A stretch of DNA of 64,000 bases. It comes from Thermoclostridium stercorarium subsp. stercorarium DSM 8532. Lineage in GTDB: Bacteria; Bacillota; Clostridia; DSM-8532. Below are positions 53,915 through 62,466 of the stretch, piece by piece. The notes under the pieces were generated by a model. The model was given only the letters and a program-made list of their open reading frames with translations, did no database searches and was not told the origin of the DNA. Position 1 is the stretch's first letter. Every line of letters begins with the position of its first letter. Location of the stretch: positions 2,888,627 to 2,952,626 of the forward strand of contig NC_020134.1 of the NCBI RefSeq assembly GCF_000331995.1. The letters are read 5' to 3'. Position numbers and translations under genes: made by a program.

Positions 53915-53943
53915 TTGTTTTTTTATTTCATTTCTTATATAAT
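53915..53943 (+). promoter_or_regulatory. Promoter of the LacI-type regulator gene
   Basis: TTGTTT (53915-53920), 17 bp, TATAAT (53938-53943), about 45 bases ahead of the ATG. Confidence 0.5.
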
Positions 53944-53987
53944 TAAAAGGTATTAACCCAAATACCACAAGTGTATAGAGGTGCTTT

Positions 53988-55052
53988 ATGTCAACCAACA
54001 AAAAAAAACGAAGGGTTGTTATCAGTGACGTGGCAAAAGCTGCGGGCTGCTCACCCGCGACTGTTTCACGGGTACTCAGCAACAGCGGCTACCCGGTAAG
54101 TGAAGAACTAAAACAGCGCATTTATGAAGCAGCCAGCAAATTGGGATATTTGTCAGATCCTAACGGCAGAATTTTAAGAACTGCTGTTAATCCTTCGGTT
54201 GGTATAATCATTCCTTCATTTCAAAATCCGTTTTTCAGTCAGATAATTATGGGAATTGTGCATTTAGCCAGTAAACGCGGCTATACCTCTGTGGTATACT
54301 CCTCTCAGCGCGATCCTGCGCTTGAGCGTAAATACATATTTGATTTAATCCAGAAACAAATTGGATGCCTTTTTCTTTGTTCTGTTGACGACAGTCCCGA
54401 CACGCTGAAAAAATATATTTCTTCCGGTGGTCTCGCGTGTGTTTTTGAATCCAATTTTCCGCCGTTAAGCGAAGCTCTCAACGCCACAGCCGACATGTTT
54501 AAAGCCGCTCAGATAGCGACTGAATATTTAATTTCGCAGGGACATAAAAAAATAGCTTTTCTCACCCCGCCGCTGAGCAGATACTCACGACGTCAGCGCG
54601 TTGACGGCTTTAAATTTGCAATGTCGATGCACGGACTTACAATCGATCCGGAAGACGTTATTACAGTTTCCTACGAAGGTGACATAGACGAAGGACTTTA
54701 TGAATATACAATTGGAATTACTTTAGCCCAAAAAATGCTTAAACAGAAGAAAAAATACACCGCCGTTATAGCTTTGAACGATCTGATAGCATGCGGAGTG
54801 ATTGCAGGGCTCAAACAGAATAATATCCGCGTTCCCGACGATATTTCGGTCATAGGATTTGACGATATACCTAATTCTGTCATGATTAGTCCGCAGTTGA
54901 CAACTATCAGGCTTTTCGGAGAAGTGATAGGGCAAAGGGCGGCTCAGATGATCATTGATTCTTTTGAATCCAATGAACGCATTAATAACATTACGCTCAC
55001 TGTAAACCCGGAGCTTGTAATTCGCGAATCTGTCCGAGATATAAGAAAATAA
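53988..55052 (+). CDS. LacI-family transcriptional regulator
   Basis: A 354-residue repressor. The helix-turn-helix is VVISDVAKAAGCSPATVSRV with LSNSGYPVSEELKQRIYEAA near residues 10-55, including the hinge region, and the periplasmic-binding-like sensor follows (VGIIIPSFQNPFFSQIIMGI; AVIALNDLIACGVIAGLKQN; VIGFDDIPNSVMISPQLTTI). GAGGTG precedes the ATG. It is divergent from the nagB-like operon and co-oriented with the AGE epimerase 15 bp downstream, so it most likely controls both, with a sugar phosphate as inducer. Confidence 0.93.
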   Translation: MSTNKKKRRVVISDVAKAAGCSPATVSRVLSNSGYPVSEELKQRIYEAASKLGYLSDPNGRILRTAVNPSVGIIIPSFQNPFFSQIIMGIVHLASKRGYTSVVYSSQRDPALERKYIFDLIQKQIGCLFLCSVDDSPDTLKKYISSGGLACVFESNFPPLSEALNATADMFKAAQIATEYLISQGHKKIAFLTPPLSRYSRRQRVDGFKFAMSMHGLTIDPEDVITVSYEGDIDEGLYEYTIGITLAQKMLKQKKKYTAVIALNDLIACGVIAGLKQNNIRVPDDISVIGFDDIPNSVMISPQLTTIRLFGEVIGQRAAQMIIDSFESNERINNITLTVNPELVIRESVRDIRK

Positions 55053-55067
55053 AGGGGGAGGGTAACA

Positions 55068-56366
55068 ATGGACAGAGACGGGATTTTGAATCTCTTAAAT
55101 TTTTATCGAAAAGAATTAAAAGACAATATTTTATCCTTTTGGTTACCCCGTTGCGTTGACACTGAAAACGGGGGTTTTTTCAACTGTTTTGACAATTCCG
55201 GCCGCACACTGGTCAGCCGAGACAAGTACACATGGTCTCAGGGGCGTTTCGTATGGATATGGTCAAAACTTGCTTCTATGACCGGCGACACATTTTCCGA
55301 AGAGGAAAAGGATAAATTTCTAAAACTTGCGAAACACGGGCGTGATTTTTTGGTCAGCCACTGTCTGATTGGAAAAGACGACTGGAGATGCGTCTTTTTA
55401 ATGGATGAAAAAGGTAATCCGAAATATGTCGACAATATAAACGTTCTTGATGCGAGCATTTTCGCGGACTGTTTCGTCGTTGCCGGAATTGCCTTATATG
55501 CTTCAGTTGCCCGTGATCACGAATCCTGGGGTTTTGCCAAGAACCTTTACCGCTCAATAACAGAACGTATAAACAATAATACTTATCATTCATTGCCATA
55601 TCCTCTCGGCAAAGAATACCGCATGCACAGTATTCCTATGATTATGACAAACCTTTCATGTGAGATGTACAAAGCCGCACAGGCCCTGGAACCCGAAACA
55701 GCCCCGTATTATATGGAAAATATACGTTACTTCAGCAACGATGTCCTGGAGAATTTTGTTGACCGCAGAAATGTACTTCACGAAATTATATCCAGTGACA
55801 ATACTTTTGTTGACGGAGTATTCGGGGATCATATAAATCCCGGGCATACGATAGAAGACATGTGGTTTCAGATACATGCAGCAGACATTTTGAATGAAAC
55901 CGGGCGTATTTCCAAAATCGGTGAAATTGCCAAAAACGCTTTTGAACTCGGATGGGATCCTCAGTATGGCGGCTATTTACATTTTACAAACTCCACGGGT
56001 GGTGAAATAAAGGGAAATTTCGAAAACGACCCCTGCAATGAACCTCAACTGCGTCTGGTATACGACGACTGGGGCAGCAAACTGTGGTGGGTTCATTCCG
56101 AAGCGCTTTACACATCCTTATTACTGTATTTCAGGACCGGTGAACAGAAATTTCTTGATTATTACAGACGTACCGAGGAATATACATTCAGCACGTTTCC
56201 AAACAGGGATCCTTCCATAGGGGAATGGATTCAGATAAGGGCGCGGGACGGAAAACCCATTGAAAAGGTGGTCGCACTTCCGGTAAAGGATCCATACCAT
56301 ATTACACGGAATTTTATCCTCATTATTGAACTACTGGAGCAGGAACTGGACAAACAAGCCCGTTGA
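55068..56366 (+). CDS. AGE-family (N-acylglucosamine 2-epimerase-like) epimerase/isomerase
   Basis: A 432-residue (alpha/alpha)6-barrel protein. Typical parts: LPRCVDTENGGFFNCFDNSG near the start, YTWSQGRFVWIWSKLAS, NPGHTIEDMWFQIHAADIL with a catalytic-type His, and WGSKLWWVHSEALYTSLLLY with a second. Family members epimerise N-acetylglucosamine, cellobiose or mannose; length fits. GGGGGAGGG precedes the ATG and it shares a transcript with the LacI gene. An amino-sugar or hexose role matches the neighbouring operon; the exact substrate is open. Confidence 0.9.
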   Translation: MDRDGILNLLNFYRKELKDNILSFWLPRCVDTENGGFFNCFDNSGRTLVSRDKYTWSQGRFVWIWSKLASMTGDTFSEEEKDKFLKLAKHGRDFLVSHCLIGKDDWRCVFLMDEKGNPKYVDNINVLDASIFADCFVVAGIALYASVARDHESWGFAKNLYRSITERINNNTYHSLPYPLGKEYRMHSIPMIMTNLSCEMYKAAQALEPETAPYYMENIRYFSNDVLENFVDRRNVLHEIISSDNTFVDGVFGDHINPGHTIEDMWFQIHAADILNETGRISKIGEIAKNAFELGWDPQYGGYLHFTNSTGGEIKGNFENDPCNEPQLRLVYDDWGSKLWWVHSEALYTSLLLYFRTGEQKFLDYYRRTEEYTFSTFPNRDPSIGEWIQIRARDGKPIEKVVALPVKDPYHITRNFILIIELLEQELDKQAR

Positions 56367-56379
56367 CCGGAAAAAAATA

Positions 56380-56432
56380 AGCGTACTGTAATATCCTAAA
56401 GTTCCTAAGGAATGTTACAGTACGCTTTTTTT
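56380..56432 (+). terminator. Strong bidirectional-type terminator after the AGE gene
   Basis: A 12-bp stem AGCGTACTGTAA/TTACAGTACGCT (56380-56391 with 56415-56426), extended by partial loop pairing, is followed by seven Ts; an A7 run lies on the other side. The rest of 56433-56605 shows nothing I can call. Confidence 0.85.
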
Positions 56433-56605
56433 CCGCTACAGTGGAGTTTTCCGGTTTTAAAACTTAATGTTTCGCTCTTCACTGACGTCTTCTTTTACAG
56501 CAGGTTATTTAATCATGCATACCGTGACTATTTATTTAATAATATTTTCTTATCATAGTTAAGGAATATGTTATATTATGTTATGAGGACAATACTGTCT
56601 TTCTC

Positions 56606-57085
56606 TCACTTATGATACGGCTCATTATTAATAATTTTAAAACACCTGTATATCTGCTCCAAAAGAATTATACGCGTCAGCTGGTGCGGAAAGGTAAGAT
56701 TTGAAAGGCACAGGTTATAATCGGCTTCCCTGACCAGCTTCCTGTCAAGACCAATAGACCCTCCGATTACGAAAGAAATGCTGCTTCTGCCCTTCAGCAT
56801 CCACAACGACAAAAGCCTTGAAAACTGTATGGAATCGGGCTTTTCTCCCTTTAAATCAAGAACAACGGTAAAGGTATTTTTTAACAGTGCGTTTCTAATC
56901 CTTTCAGCTTCCTTCTTCAGAACCTGTTCTTTCTCCGCTTCACTCAATGTTTCGGGTACCTTTTCCTCCGCGACCTCGGTTATTGTAACTCTGCAGAAAC
57001 GGGAAAGCCTTTTTACATATTCAGAAACAGCGTCCTTTAAGTATTTTTCTTTCAAATTCCCCACACAGACAATCTGTATCTGCAA
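56606..57085 (-). CDS. rlmH: 23S rRNA (pseudouridine-1915-N3) methyltransferase
   Basis: A 159-residue SPOUT-class methyltransferase with IQIVCVGNLKEKYLKDAVSE at the start, FTVVLDLKGEKPDSIQFSRL in the middle, and the knotted SAM site FVIGGSIGLDRKLVREADYN with LSNLTFPHQLTRIILLEQIY, RCFKIINNEPYHK at the end. All are hallmark. The second TTG (57085) has the best spacing from AAAGG; TTG 57091 is the alternative. It is the last gene of the wal block, as in Bacillus. Confidence 0.95.
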   Translation of the reverse strand: MQIQIVCVGNLKEKYLKDAVSEYVKRLSRFCRVTITEVAEEKVPETLSEAEKEQVLKKEAERIRNALLKNTFTVVLDLKGEKPDSIQFSRLLSLWMLKGRSSISFVIGGSIGLDRKLVREADYNLCLSNLTFPHQLTRIILLEQIYRCFKIINNEPYHK

Positions 57086-57108
57086 AGCCAAATACCTTTC
57101 CTTTCAAG

Positions 57109-57906
57109 TTATACGCTGATTACTTCACTGACCCTGTCTCTCAGCGCGACTCCGAGATAAACATCCCTGCCCACAATTATGGACCGTTCCATAAGTGCGT
57201 TTTTAACCGTCTCAAAAGCAAGCTCAGGGATGTTGTTTTCCTTGCTTAAATGGCCCAGCAGGAATTTTTTCGTACCATTTGCTGCAAGGTGAGCCACAAC
57301 CTGAGCGGCAACTTCATTGCAAAGATGGCCTTTATCTCCTAAAATCCGGCGTTTCAAAGGCCACGGATACCTTCCCAATTTAAGCATTTCAACATCATGG
57401 TTCGACTCAATCAATATCATGTCACTGCCTTCAAGGCATGAAAGAAGGGTTTCGTTCATATGCCCCATGTCAGTGGCTATTGTTACTTTTCTTCCGTTGC
57501 AAAAAAAATTAAAACCCACCGGTTCAGCCGCGTCATGAGGCGTATTAAAGGTATGTACTTCTATATCGCCTATGTTAAACACATCACCGGTTCTGAAAAA
57601 ACGAATGCATTCGGCTTTTATCTCATCCGCCCTTATTATACAGGCCATTGCATTCCATGTATTTTGGTTTGCATAAATCGGAATGCCATATCTCCTGGCC
57701 AGGACCCCCGCTCCCATAATATGATCCATATGCTCATGGCTAATTAGTATAGCCTGTATGTTACGGATATTTTCTCCTATGGAACAAAGGGCGGTTTCTA
57801 TTTTCTTTCCGCTTAAACCTGCATCAATGAGTATCTTTGTATTTTCACTTGAAACAAATACGGCATTGCCGCTGCTTCCACTATACAAACTTGCCAGCGT
57901 AATCAT
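57109..57906 (-). CDS. walJ: WalJ/YycJ-type metallo-beta-lactamase-fold hydrolase
   Basis: A 265-residue MBL-fold protein. SLYSGSSGNAVFVSSENTKI is the family start; the metal site is ISHEHMDHIMGAGVLARRYG near residue 57, with later ligands in TPHDAAEPVGFNF, DMGHMNETLL and LLGHLSKENNIPELAF. In Bacillus WalJ is encoded with WalRK and is linked to control of cell division and wall synthesis; a nuclease activity has been proposed. AAGGAG precedes the ATG. It lies between murA and rlmH. Confidence 0.93.
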   Translation of the reverse strand: MITLASLYSGSSGNAVFVSSENTKILIDAGLSGKKIETALCSIGENIRNIQAILISHEHMDHIMGAGVLARRYGIPIYANQNTWNAMACIIRADEIKAECIRFFRTGDVFNIGDIEVHTFNTPHDAAEPVGFNFFCNGRKVTIATDMGHMNETLLSCLEGSDMILIESNHDVEMLKLGRYPWPLKRRILGDKGHLCNEVAAQVVAHLAANGTKKFLLGHLSKENNIPELAFETVKNALMERSIIVGRDVYLGVALRDRVSEVISV

Positions 57907-57965
57907 ACAGTTGCTCCTTAAATATTTGATGGGTAAAGAAAAAAATTATTTAAAATGCTAAAAGG

Positions 57966-59222
57966 CTACTTTATCCTTTGTATGTCGGCTCCCAGTGATC
58001 TTAACTTTTCATCCAATCTTTCATATCCCCTGTCAATGTAATGAATATTCGAAATCACCGTTTCCCCGTGAGCCATCAAACCGGCAATCACCATTGCCGC
58101 CCCGGCCCTCAGATCCATTGCCCTGACCGGCGCGCCAGTCAGGCGTACAGGCCCTTCTATTACCGCGGTACGACCTTCAACTTTAATTTTCGCTCCCATT
58201 CTTTTCAATTCATCCACATACTGGAACCGGTTATCCCAGACTCCTTCGGTGATGATACTTGTACCTTCAGCGCGGCACAGCAGTGAAGTGACAGGTGGCT
58301 GAAGGTCGGTCGGGAATCCAGGATAAGGAAGTGTTTTTATATTGACTTTCTGAATTTTGTCACTTCCACGAACTCGGATACTGTCATCGTACACATCCAC
58401 CGTTACATTCATTTCTTGCAGTTTTGCCGTCAGTGATTCCATATGTTTCGGAATAATGTTTTTCACCAAAACGTCTCCGTTTGTGGCTGCCGCTGCAATC
58501 ATATAAGTACCGGCTTCTATCTGATCAGGAATTATTGTATACGTGTGCCCGCCTTTCAGATGCTTCTTTCCCCTTATCTTTATAACATCGGTGCCTGCAC
58601 CTTTTATATCCGCGCCCATGGCATTTAAAAAGTTCGCGAGATCCACAATATGAGGCTCTTTTGCTGCGTTTTCTATTGTAGTTACGCCTTCGGCCTTCAC
58701 AGCAGCAAGCATAATGTTTACCGTTGCTCCTACGCTTACAACGTCAAGATATACAGGCGCACCTACAAGCTTTTCGGCACTTATTATCACCTTTCCGTGC
58801 TCTATCTCAACTTTCGCCCCCAAAGCCTCGAATCCCTTTATATGCTGATCGATTGGTCTTACACCGAAATCACATCCGCCCGGAAAAGGAACAATTGCTT
58901 TTTTAAATCTTCCGAGAAGTGCTCCCATCAGGTAATATGAAGCACGAAGCTTGCCAATCTGACTGTTGTTTGCTACATAGGAATTAATATTTGACGTATC
59001 TATCTGAATTGAAGAATCATTTATCTGATTAATGCTGGCTCCCAACTCTTTCAATATTTCTTTTAAAATAGCTACGTCCAATATATCAGGAACATTTTCA
59101 ATTGTACACTTTCCATCCGATAAAATTGTCGCAGGGAGTATTGCCACTGCAGCATTCTTTGCTCCACTGACACAAACTTCACCTTCAAGCCTTTTTTGGC
59201 CACAAATCACCAGTTTTTCCAA
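57966..59222 (-). CDS. murA: UDP-N-acetylglucosamine 1-carboxyvinyltransferase
   Basis: A 418-residue enzyme for the first committed step of peptidoglycan synthesis. [20 protein letters not shown] carries the catalytic Lys-Asn at the start, the active-site Cys lies in [17 protein letters not shown] (residue about 117, fosfomycin target), and [20 protein letters not shown] and [20 protein letters not shown] follow. It begins at TTG 59222 behind AGGTG. Its position inside the wal cluster, between yycI and walJ, is unlike Bacillus and would tie cell-wall synthesis to the WalRK operon. Confidence 0.97.
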   Translation of the reverse strand: MEKLVICGQKRLEGEVCVSGAKNAAVAILPATILSDGKCTIENVPDILDVAILKEILKELGASINQINDSSIQIDTSNINSYVANNSQIGKLRASYYLMGALLGRFKKAIVPFPGGCDFGVRPIDQHIKGFEALGAKVEIEHGKVIISAEKLVGAPVYLDVVSVGATVNIMLAAVKAEGVTTIENAAKEPHIVDLANFLNAMGADIKGAGTDVIKIRGKKHLKGGHTYTIIPDQIEAGTYMIAAAATNGDVLVKNIIPKHMESLTAKLQEMNVTVDVYDDSIRVRGSDKIQKVNIKTLPYPGFPTDLQPPVTSLLCRAEGTSIITEGVWDNRFQYVDELKRMGAKIKVEGRTAVIEGPVRLTGAPVRAMDLRAGAAMVIAGLMAHGETVISNIHYIDRGYERLDEKLRSLGADIQRIK

Positions 59223-59384
59223 GAAACAACACCTGGCTTTCTAATCTTTTGTATAGGTTACATTAATAAGTTAATCACTAAAGAATATGTTACGCAAAAA
59301 ATATTATAACATTATATATTCCTAAAGCTCAATCAGTATTTGCAAACATTCACTTATCTTCGCCATGTTGTCTTTTTTATGAAA

Positions 59385-60203
59385 TTAACTTAAATTTATC
59401 CACTCTCCTGTAAAAGCGTTAAATAATACCGATTCACCCGTCGACAGCCTTACCCTCCAGACAGGCGTGTCGTATAATTCATCCTCCTGGGCAAGTATAT
59501 AGCCTAAATCTATTAATTCAATCGTACCGTTGATTTTATCCTTGTTGGTCAATAAAACAATTTCCGCAGGTACTACATTTTCTTCTTTGTTCGCTTTTAA
59601 ATCATAAAATATTCTGGTGCTTCCTTCAACCTCAATAAGAGCCTTGTTTTTTATCTTAAACGTTATCTTATTGTTAAAAACAGGCATCTTTTTATATAAC
59701 TGAACATATTCGGCAATAATGGCGTCATCCTGCTGATATAAATTATCCAGAACAAATTTTTCTTTTGAAATTTTGTTTTTCCGAATCCAGTTTTTAAGGG
59801 CCTTATCCAGTTTTTTTCGGTTTTCAACCGGAAATATCTCACTGCCGGTGCTGTCGGTGAAAACAAATTTGTCATCATAAAATTTCAGCCGCTTTCCATT
59901 GGTATGATAATCTTTAGTCAGTATGTCTTCGCCGTCATCTTCTATTCCCATTAAGCTCAGGAGCATTTCTGTATATACATTTTTAGCTTTCTCAATAAAA
60001 CTTATACGCTTAACGGGCTTATTACTGAACGGTATCGAACAGTCTATTACAATACCCGAGTCTGTCAGCGCTTTAAGAGCATTCGCCCTGTATGCACCCG
60101 ACAGATCAAAATTCTTTTTTACGTTAATAATGTTTACAAATAAAAAAACATTAAGAAAGACCAGTAAGAAAATAATTATCGTCTTCGCTCTGGACCAATC
60201 CAT
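59385..60203 (-). CDS. YycI-type regulatory protein of the Wal system
   Basis: A 272-residue membrane-anchored protein. MDWSRAKTIIIFLLVFLNVF with LFVNI forms the anchor helix, and the extracytoplasmic part ends with LIDLGYILAQEDELYDTPVW then RVRLSTGESVLFNAFTG, the YycI-like fold ending. In Bacillus YycI and YycH together control the WalK kinase through their membrane helices. AAGGAG before the ATG overlaps the end of yycH, showing coupling. Confidence 0.82.
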   Translation of the reverse strand: MDWSRAKTIIIFLLVFLNVFLFVNIINVKKNFDLSGAYRANALKALTDSGIVIDCSIPFSNKPVKRISFIEKAKNVYTEMLLSLMGIEDDGEDILTKDYHTNGKRLKFYDDKFVFTDSTGSEIFPVENRKKLDKALKNWIRKNKISKEKFVLDNLYQQDDAIIAEYVQLYKKMPVFNNKITFKIKNKALIEVEGSTRIFYDLKANKEENVVPAEIVLLTNKDKINGTIELIDLGYILAQEDELYDTPVWRVRLSTGESVLFNAFTGEWINLS

Positions 60204-60204
60204 T

Positions 60205-61626
60205 TTAATCTCCTTTTCCCTGCATTCTGAGGTAAGCTTCCTGGTTTTCGGTTTTTATGACCCAGTATGGTTCGGCCCTCATGCCGCTTTCAGTACAGAT
60301 ATATATTATTGATATATCGTATATTTCTGAACTGTTCTGTAAATCAGGATAATTTTCGATCATTTTGTTCTGGAAAATATCAAAAAAATACAGACTGTAA
60401 AAGTTATAATAGTCATTGTTTGAAAAGGTTTTTATATACCATTTTACATCAACTACGCGGTCGCCGTTGGCAACTATGGTTATGGCAGGCTTGACGGTCT
60501 GATCCGCCGGATCCAGAATTTTTACTTCCATTCCGTCCATGACATAGTCAAAAGTAAATACGTAATTCTCATTTTTTTCTTCCACGCTGCTTAATAATAT
60601 ATCCACACCCTCTATCAGTTTCCTTCTGTATTCAATAAAAGTTACAGCCTTTTCGAAGGCTTCGTTTACAGTACCTTTATCGCCGATGCTTTTATTTCTG
60701 TACTGATAATCCAGAAACCCGTTTTTATAATACCTCAAAACCTTTTCCGTGTCCGAAAAAATAATGCTTGAACCGTCTTCCCCGAATTTTTTCACCATTG
60801 AGCTCTTGTAAATATCACCTAAAAGGTAATCCTCTATTTTATCCACATTGTCACGGTTAAGAATTATCTTGTCAGGCGTCTTGACAAGTAAATCCCAAAT
60901 CTTTTTTTCACTGTTCTTGTCAAGACTTACAATCAGGTCATCATTTTTCACGCTGGGATAAAAATAGATTAATCTGTTCATCGGAATAACGTTTTCATTC
61001 TGATAAATCGTTCGTATTGCTCTTATGTAGTCATCCTTTCTCATGTTTCCCGGTTCAATTTTAACCACAAATTTGTAGACATTATTTCCGTCATATACGT
61101 ACAAAGTGTTTTCATTGTTATTAATGCTTTCGGTGGGGAAAATGGCAATTTTATAAATTTGTTTCAAATCTGTAGAAAACGTGGACTCCTTGTCCACTAT
61201 CCAGCGAATGATATCAGAGTGTATCGGATTTTTGAACTCAACTACTATACACTTCATCTTAATTAATGAATACCAATCCTGTTCATAAGGGTTAATGCCC
61301 GCCGTCGGTTTAATATCCAAAATTTGCTTTAAATAACTCTGTTTAAAGTCATTCCATATGGCTTTAAAAAGTCCGTCGTTCGGGTCGAGTTTCCAGTACA
61401 GCCCTCCTGCACCGTCGGATACCATTATATTTTCAGGTTTTATATAGCTTTCTTTGACTCTGTCAATATCCACCGCAATTTCGCTGTACCAGAGTTTTTG
61501 GGATGAAAACAGAAAGGGAACTCCCGGATTTTTTTCAGTCCAAAGAATTCCCATTTGCAGCACCGACAATATTATAAGAAAAATCATCAGAAAGGTTTTT
61601 TTTAATTCAAGACTGGATGTTCGCAT
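60205..61626 (-). CDS. YycH-type regulatory protein of the Wal system
   Basis: A 473-residue protein with one N-terminal helix (TFLMIFLIILSVLQMGILWT) and a large extracytoplasmic domain. YYKNGFLDYQYRN and YWVIKTENQEAYLRMQG near the end match the YycH pattern. Its place directly before the yycI-like gene and after walK supports the call. It should help tune WalK activity at the membrane. GAGGAATT precedes the ATG. Confidence 0.82.
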   Translation of the reverse strand: MRTSSLELKKTFLMIFLIILSVLQMGILWTEKNPGVPFLFSSQKLWYSEIAVDIDRVKESYIKPENIMVSDGAGGLYWKLDPNDGLFKAIWNDFKQSYLKQILDIKPTAGINPYEQDWYSLIKMKCIVVEFKNPIHSDIIRWIVDKESTFSTDLKQIYKIAIFPTESINNNENTLYVYDGNNVYKFVVKIEPGNMRKDDYIRAIRTIYQNENVIPMNRLIYFYPSVKNDDLIVSLDKNSEKKIWDLLVKTPDKIILNRDNVDKIEDYLLGDIYKSSMVKKFGEDGSSIIFSDTEKVLRYYKNGFLDYQYRNKSIGDKGTVNEAFEKAVTFIEYRRKLIEGVDILLSSVEEKNENYVFTFDYVMDGMEVKILDPADQTVKPAITIVANGDRVVDVKWYIKTFSNNDYYNFYSLYFFDIFQNKMIENYPDLQNSSEIYDISIIYICTESGMRAEPYWVIKTENQEAYLRMQGKGD

Positions 61627-61640
61627 GCCAATTCCTCAAA

Positions 61641-62297
61641 TTATTTTGAAAAAATATCACTGTTCAGCTGATTTACGGCATCGGACCATTTCTTTATAAG
61701 CGTGTTCCAGAAATTAAACTGGTTTATAACAATCTTGGCGTCATATATCTGAATATTGTCCAGGGTTAATTCCTTATAACTGTTTTTAAGAAATACTATT
61801 ATCCTTATGTGGTTTGGATTATCCTCCCCCACGTTGGGAAGCTCCAAAGTAATCGGCTCAATCATTTTCATTCTGCACTGTGAAGGATCAATCTCTTCAG
61901 GAGGAATTAATTCTTCATAAGTATCGTCCTGTCTTATAAAAAACATCAGAATAATGGCATTTCCTTCCTCAGGCAGAACATTCTCCGATAAAACAGCGGA
62001 AAAGGAATAATCTTTGTTATTGTCCTTTGTATCGTTTTTTTCTGTAATATTAATATCTTTTATAAATTCGACGTCGGACTTGCTGTCGGCGTCAAAAAAC
62101 AAAGAAGAATACATCTCAATAACTGCTTCATGGGAATATTCTTCCGGTATTCCCTGAGACTCTTCGGCAGCATAAATCGCATTGTTTACCGTATATCTGT
62201 AAAATATAAAATCTTCATCTTCATCCGCCATCGAAACAAGAGCCCCTGCAATCATAAAGGAAACAACCAAAAAAACGAAAGTCAACTTTTTAAGCAT
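61641..62297 (-). CDS. Unrecognised secreted protein inside the wal operon
   Basis: A 218-residue protein with GGAGGG before the ATG. A signal peptide (MLKKLTFVFLVVSFMIAGAL, cleavage likely after SMA) leads to an acidic mature region of about 190 residues (DEDEDFIFYRYTVNN near the start, then ENVLPEEGNAIILMFFIRQD and TLDNIQIYDAKIVINQF). I do not recognise a domain. It lies between walK and yycH, which are adjacent in Bacillus, so it is a candidate additional extracytoplasmic partner of the Wal system. Confidence 0.8.
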   Translation of the reverse strand: MLKKLTFVFLVVSFMIAGALVSMADEDEDFIFYRYTVNNAIYAAEESQGIPEEYSHEAVIEMYSSLFFDADSKSDVEFIKDINITEKNDTKDNNKDYSFSAVLSENVLPEEGNAIILMFFIRQDDTYEELIPPEEIDPSQCRMKMIEPITLELPNVGEDNPNHIRIIVFLKNSYKELTLDNIQIYDAKIVINQFNFWNTLIKKWSDAVNQLNSDIFSK

Positions 62298-62466
62298 AAA
62301 CAGCCCTCCAACACGGAGCCCATAAATTGTCCATTTATACCAAAACTATATTCTTATTTTTATTATATAACTAAAATTATTACAAATCCATTACCTCGCT
62401 TTTAAAATGCTATTACTTATATTACATAATTCAGCCGCAAACTGTTATCCAGGATATTTTTCAGTT

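Larger units (their letters stand above)
53698..53987. promoter_or_regulatory. Divergent control region with five TTTCTAT heptamers
   Basis: TTTCTAT occurs at 53701-53707, 53724-53730 and 53898-53904, and inverted at 53790-53796 and 53844-53850; a sixth copy is at 52825-52831. The copy at 53790 overlaps the -10 box of the nagB-like promoter, so these may be regulator sites. The region is very AT-rich, so some copies may be chance. Confidence 0.35.
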
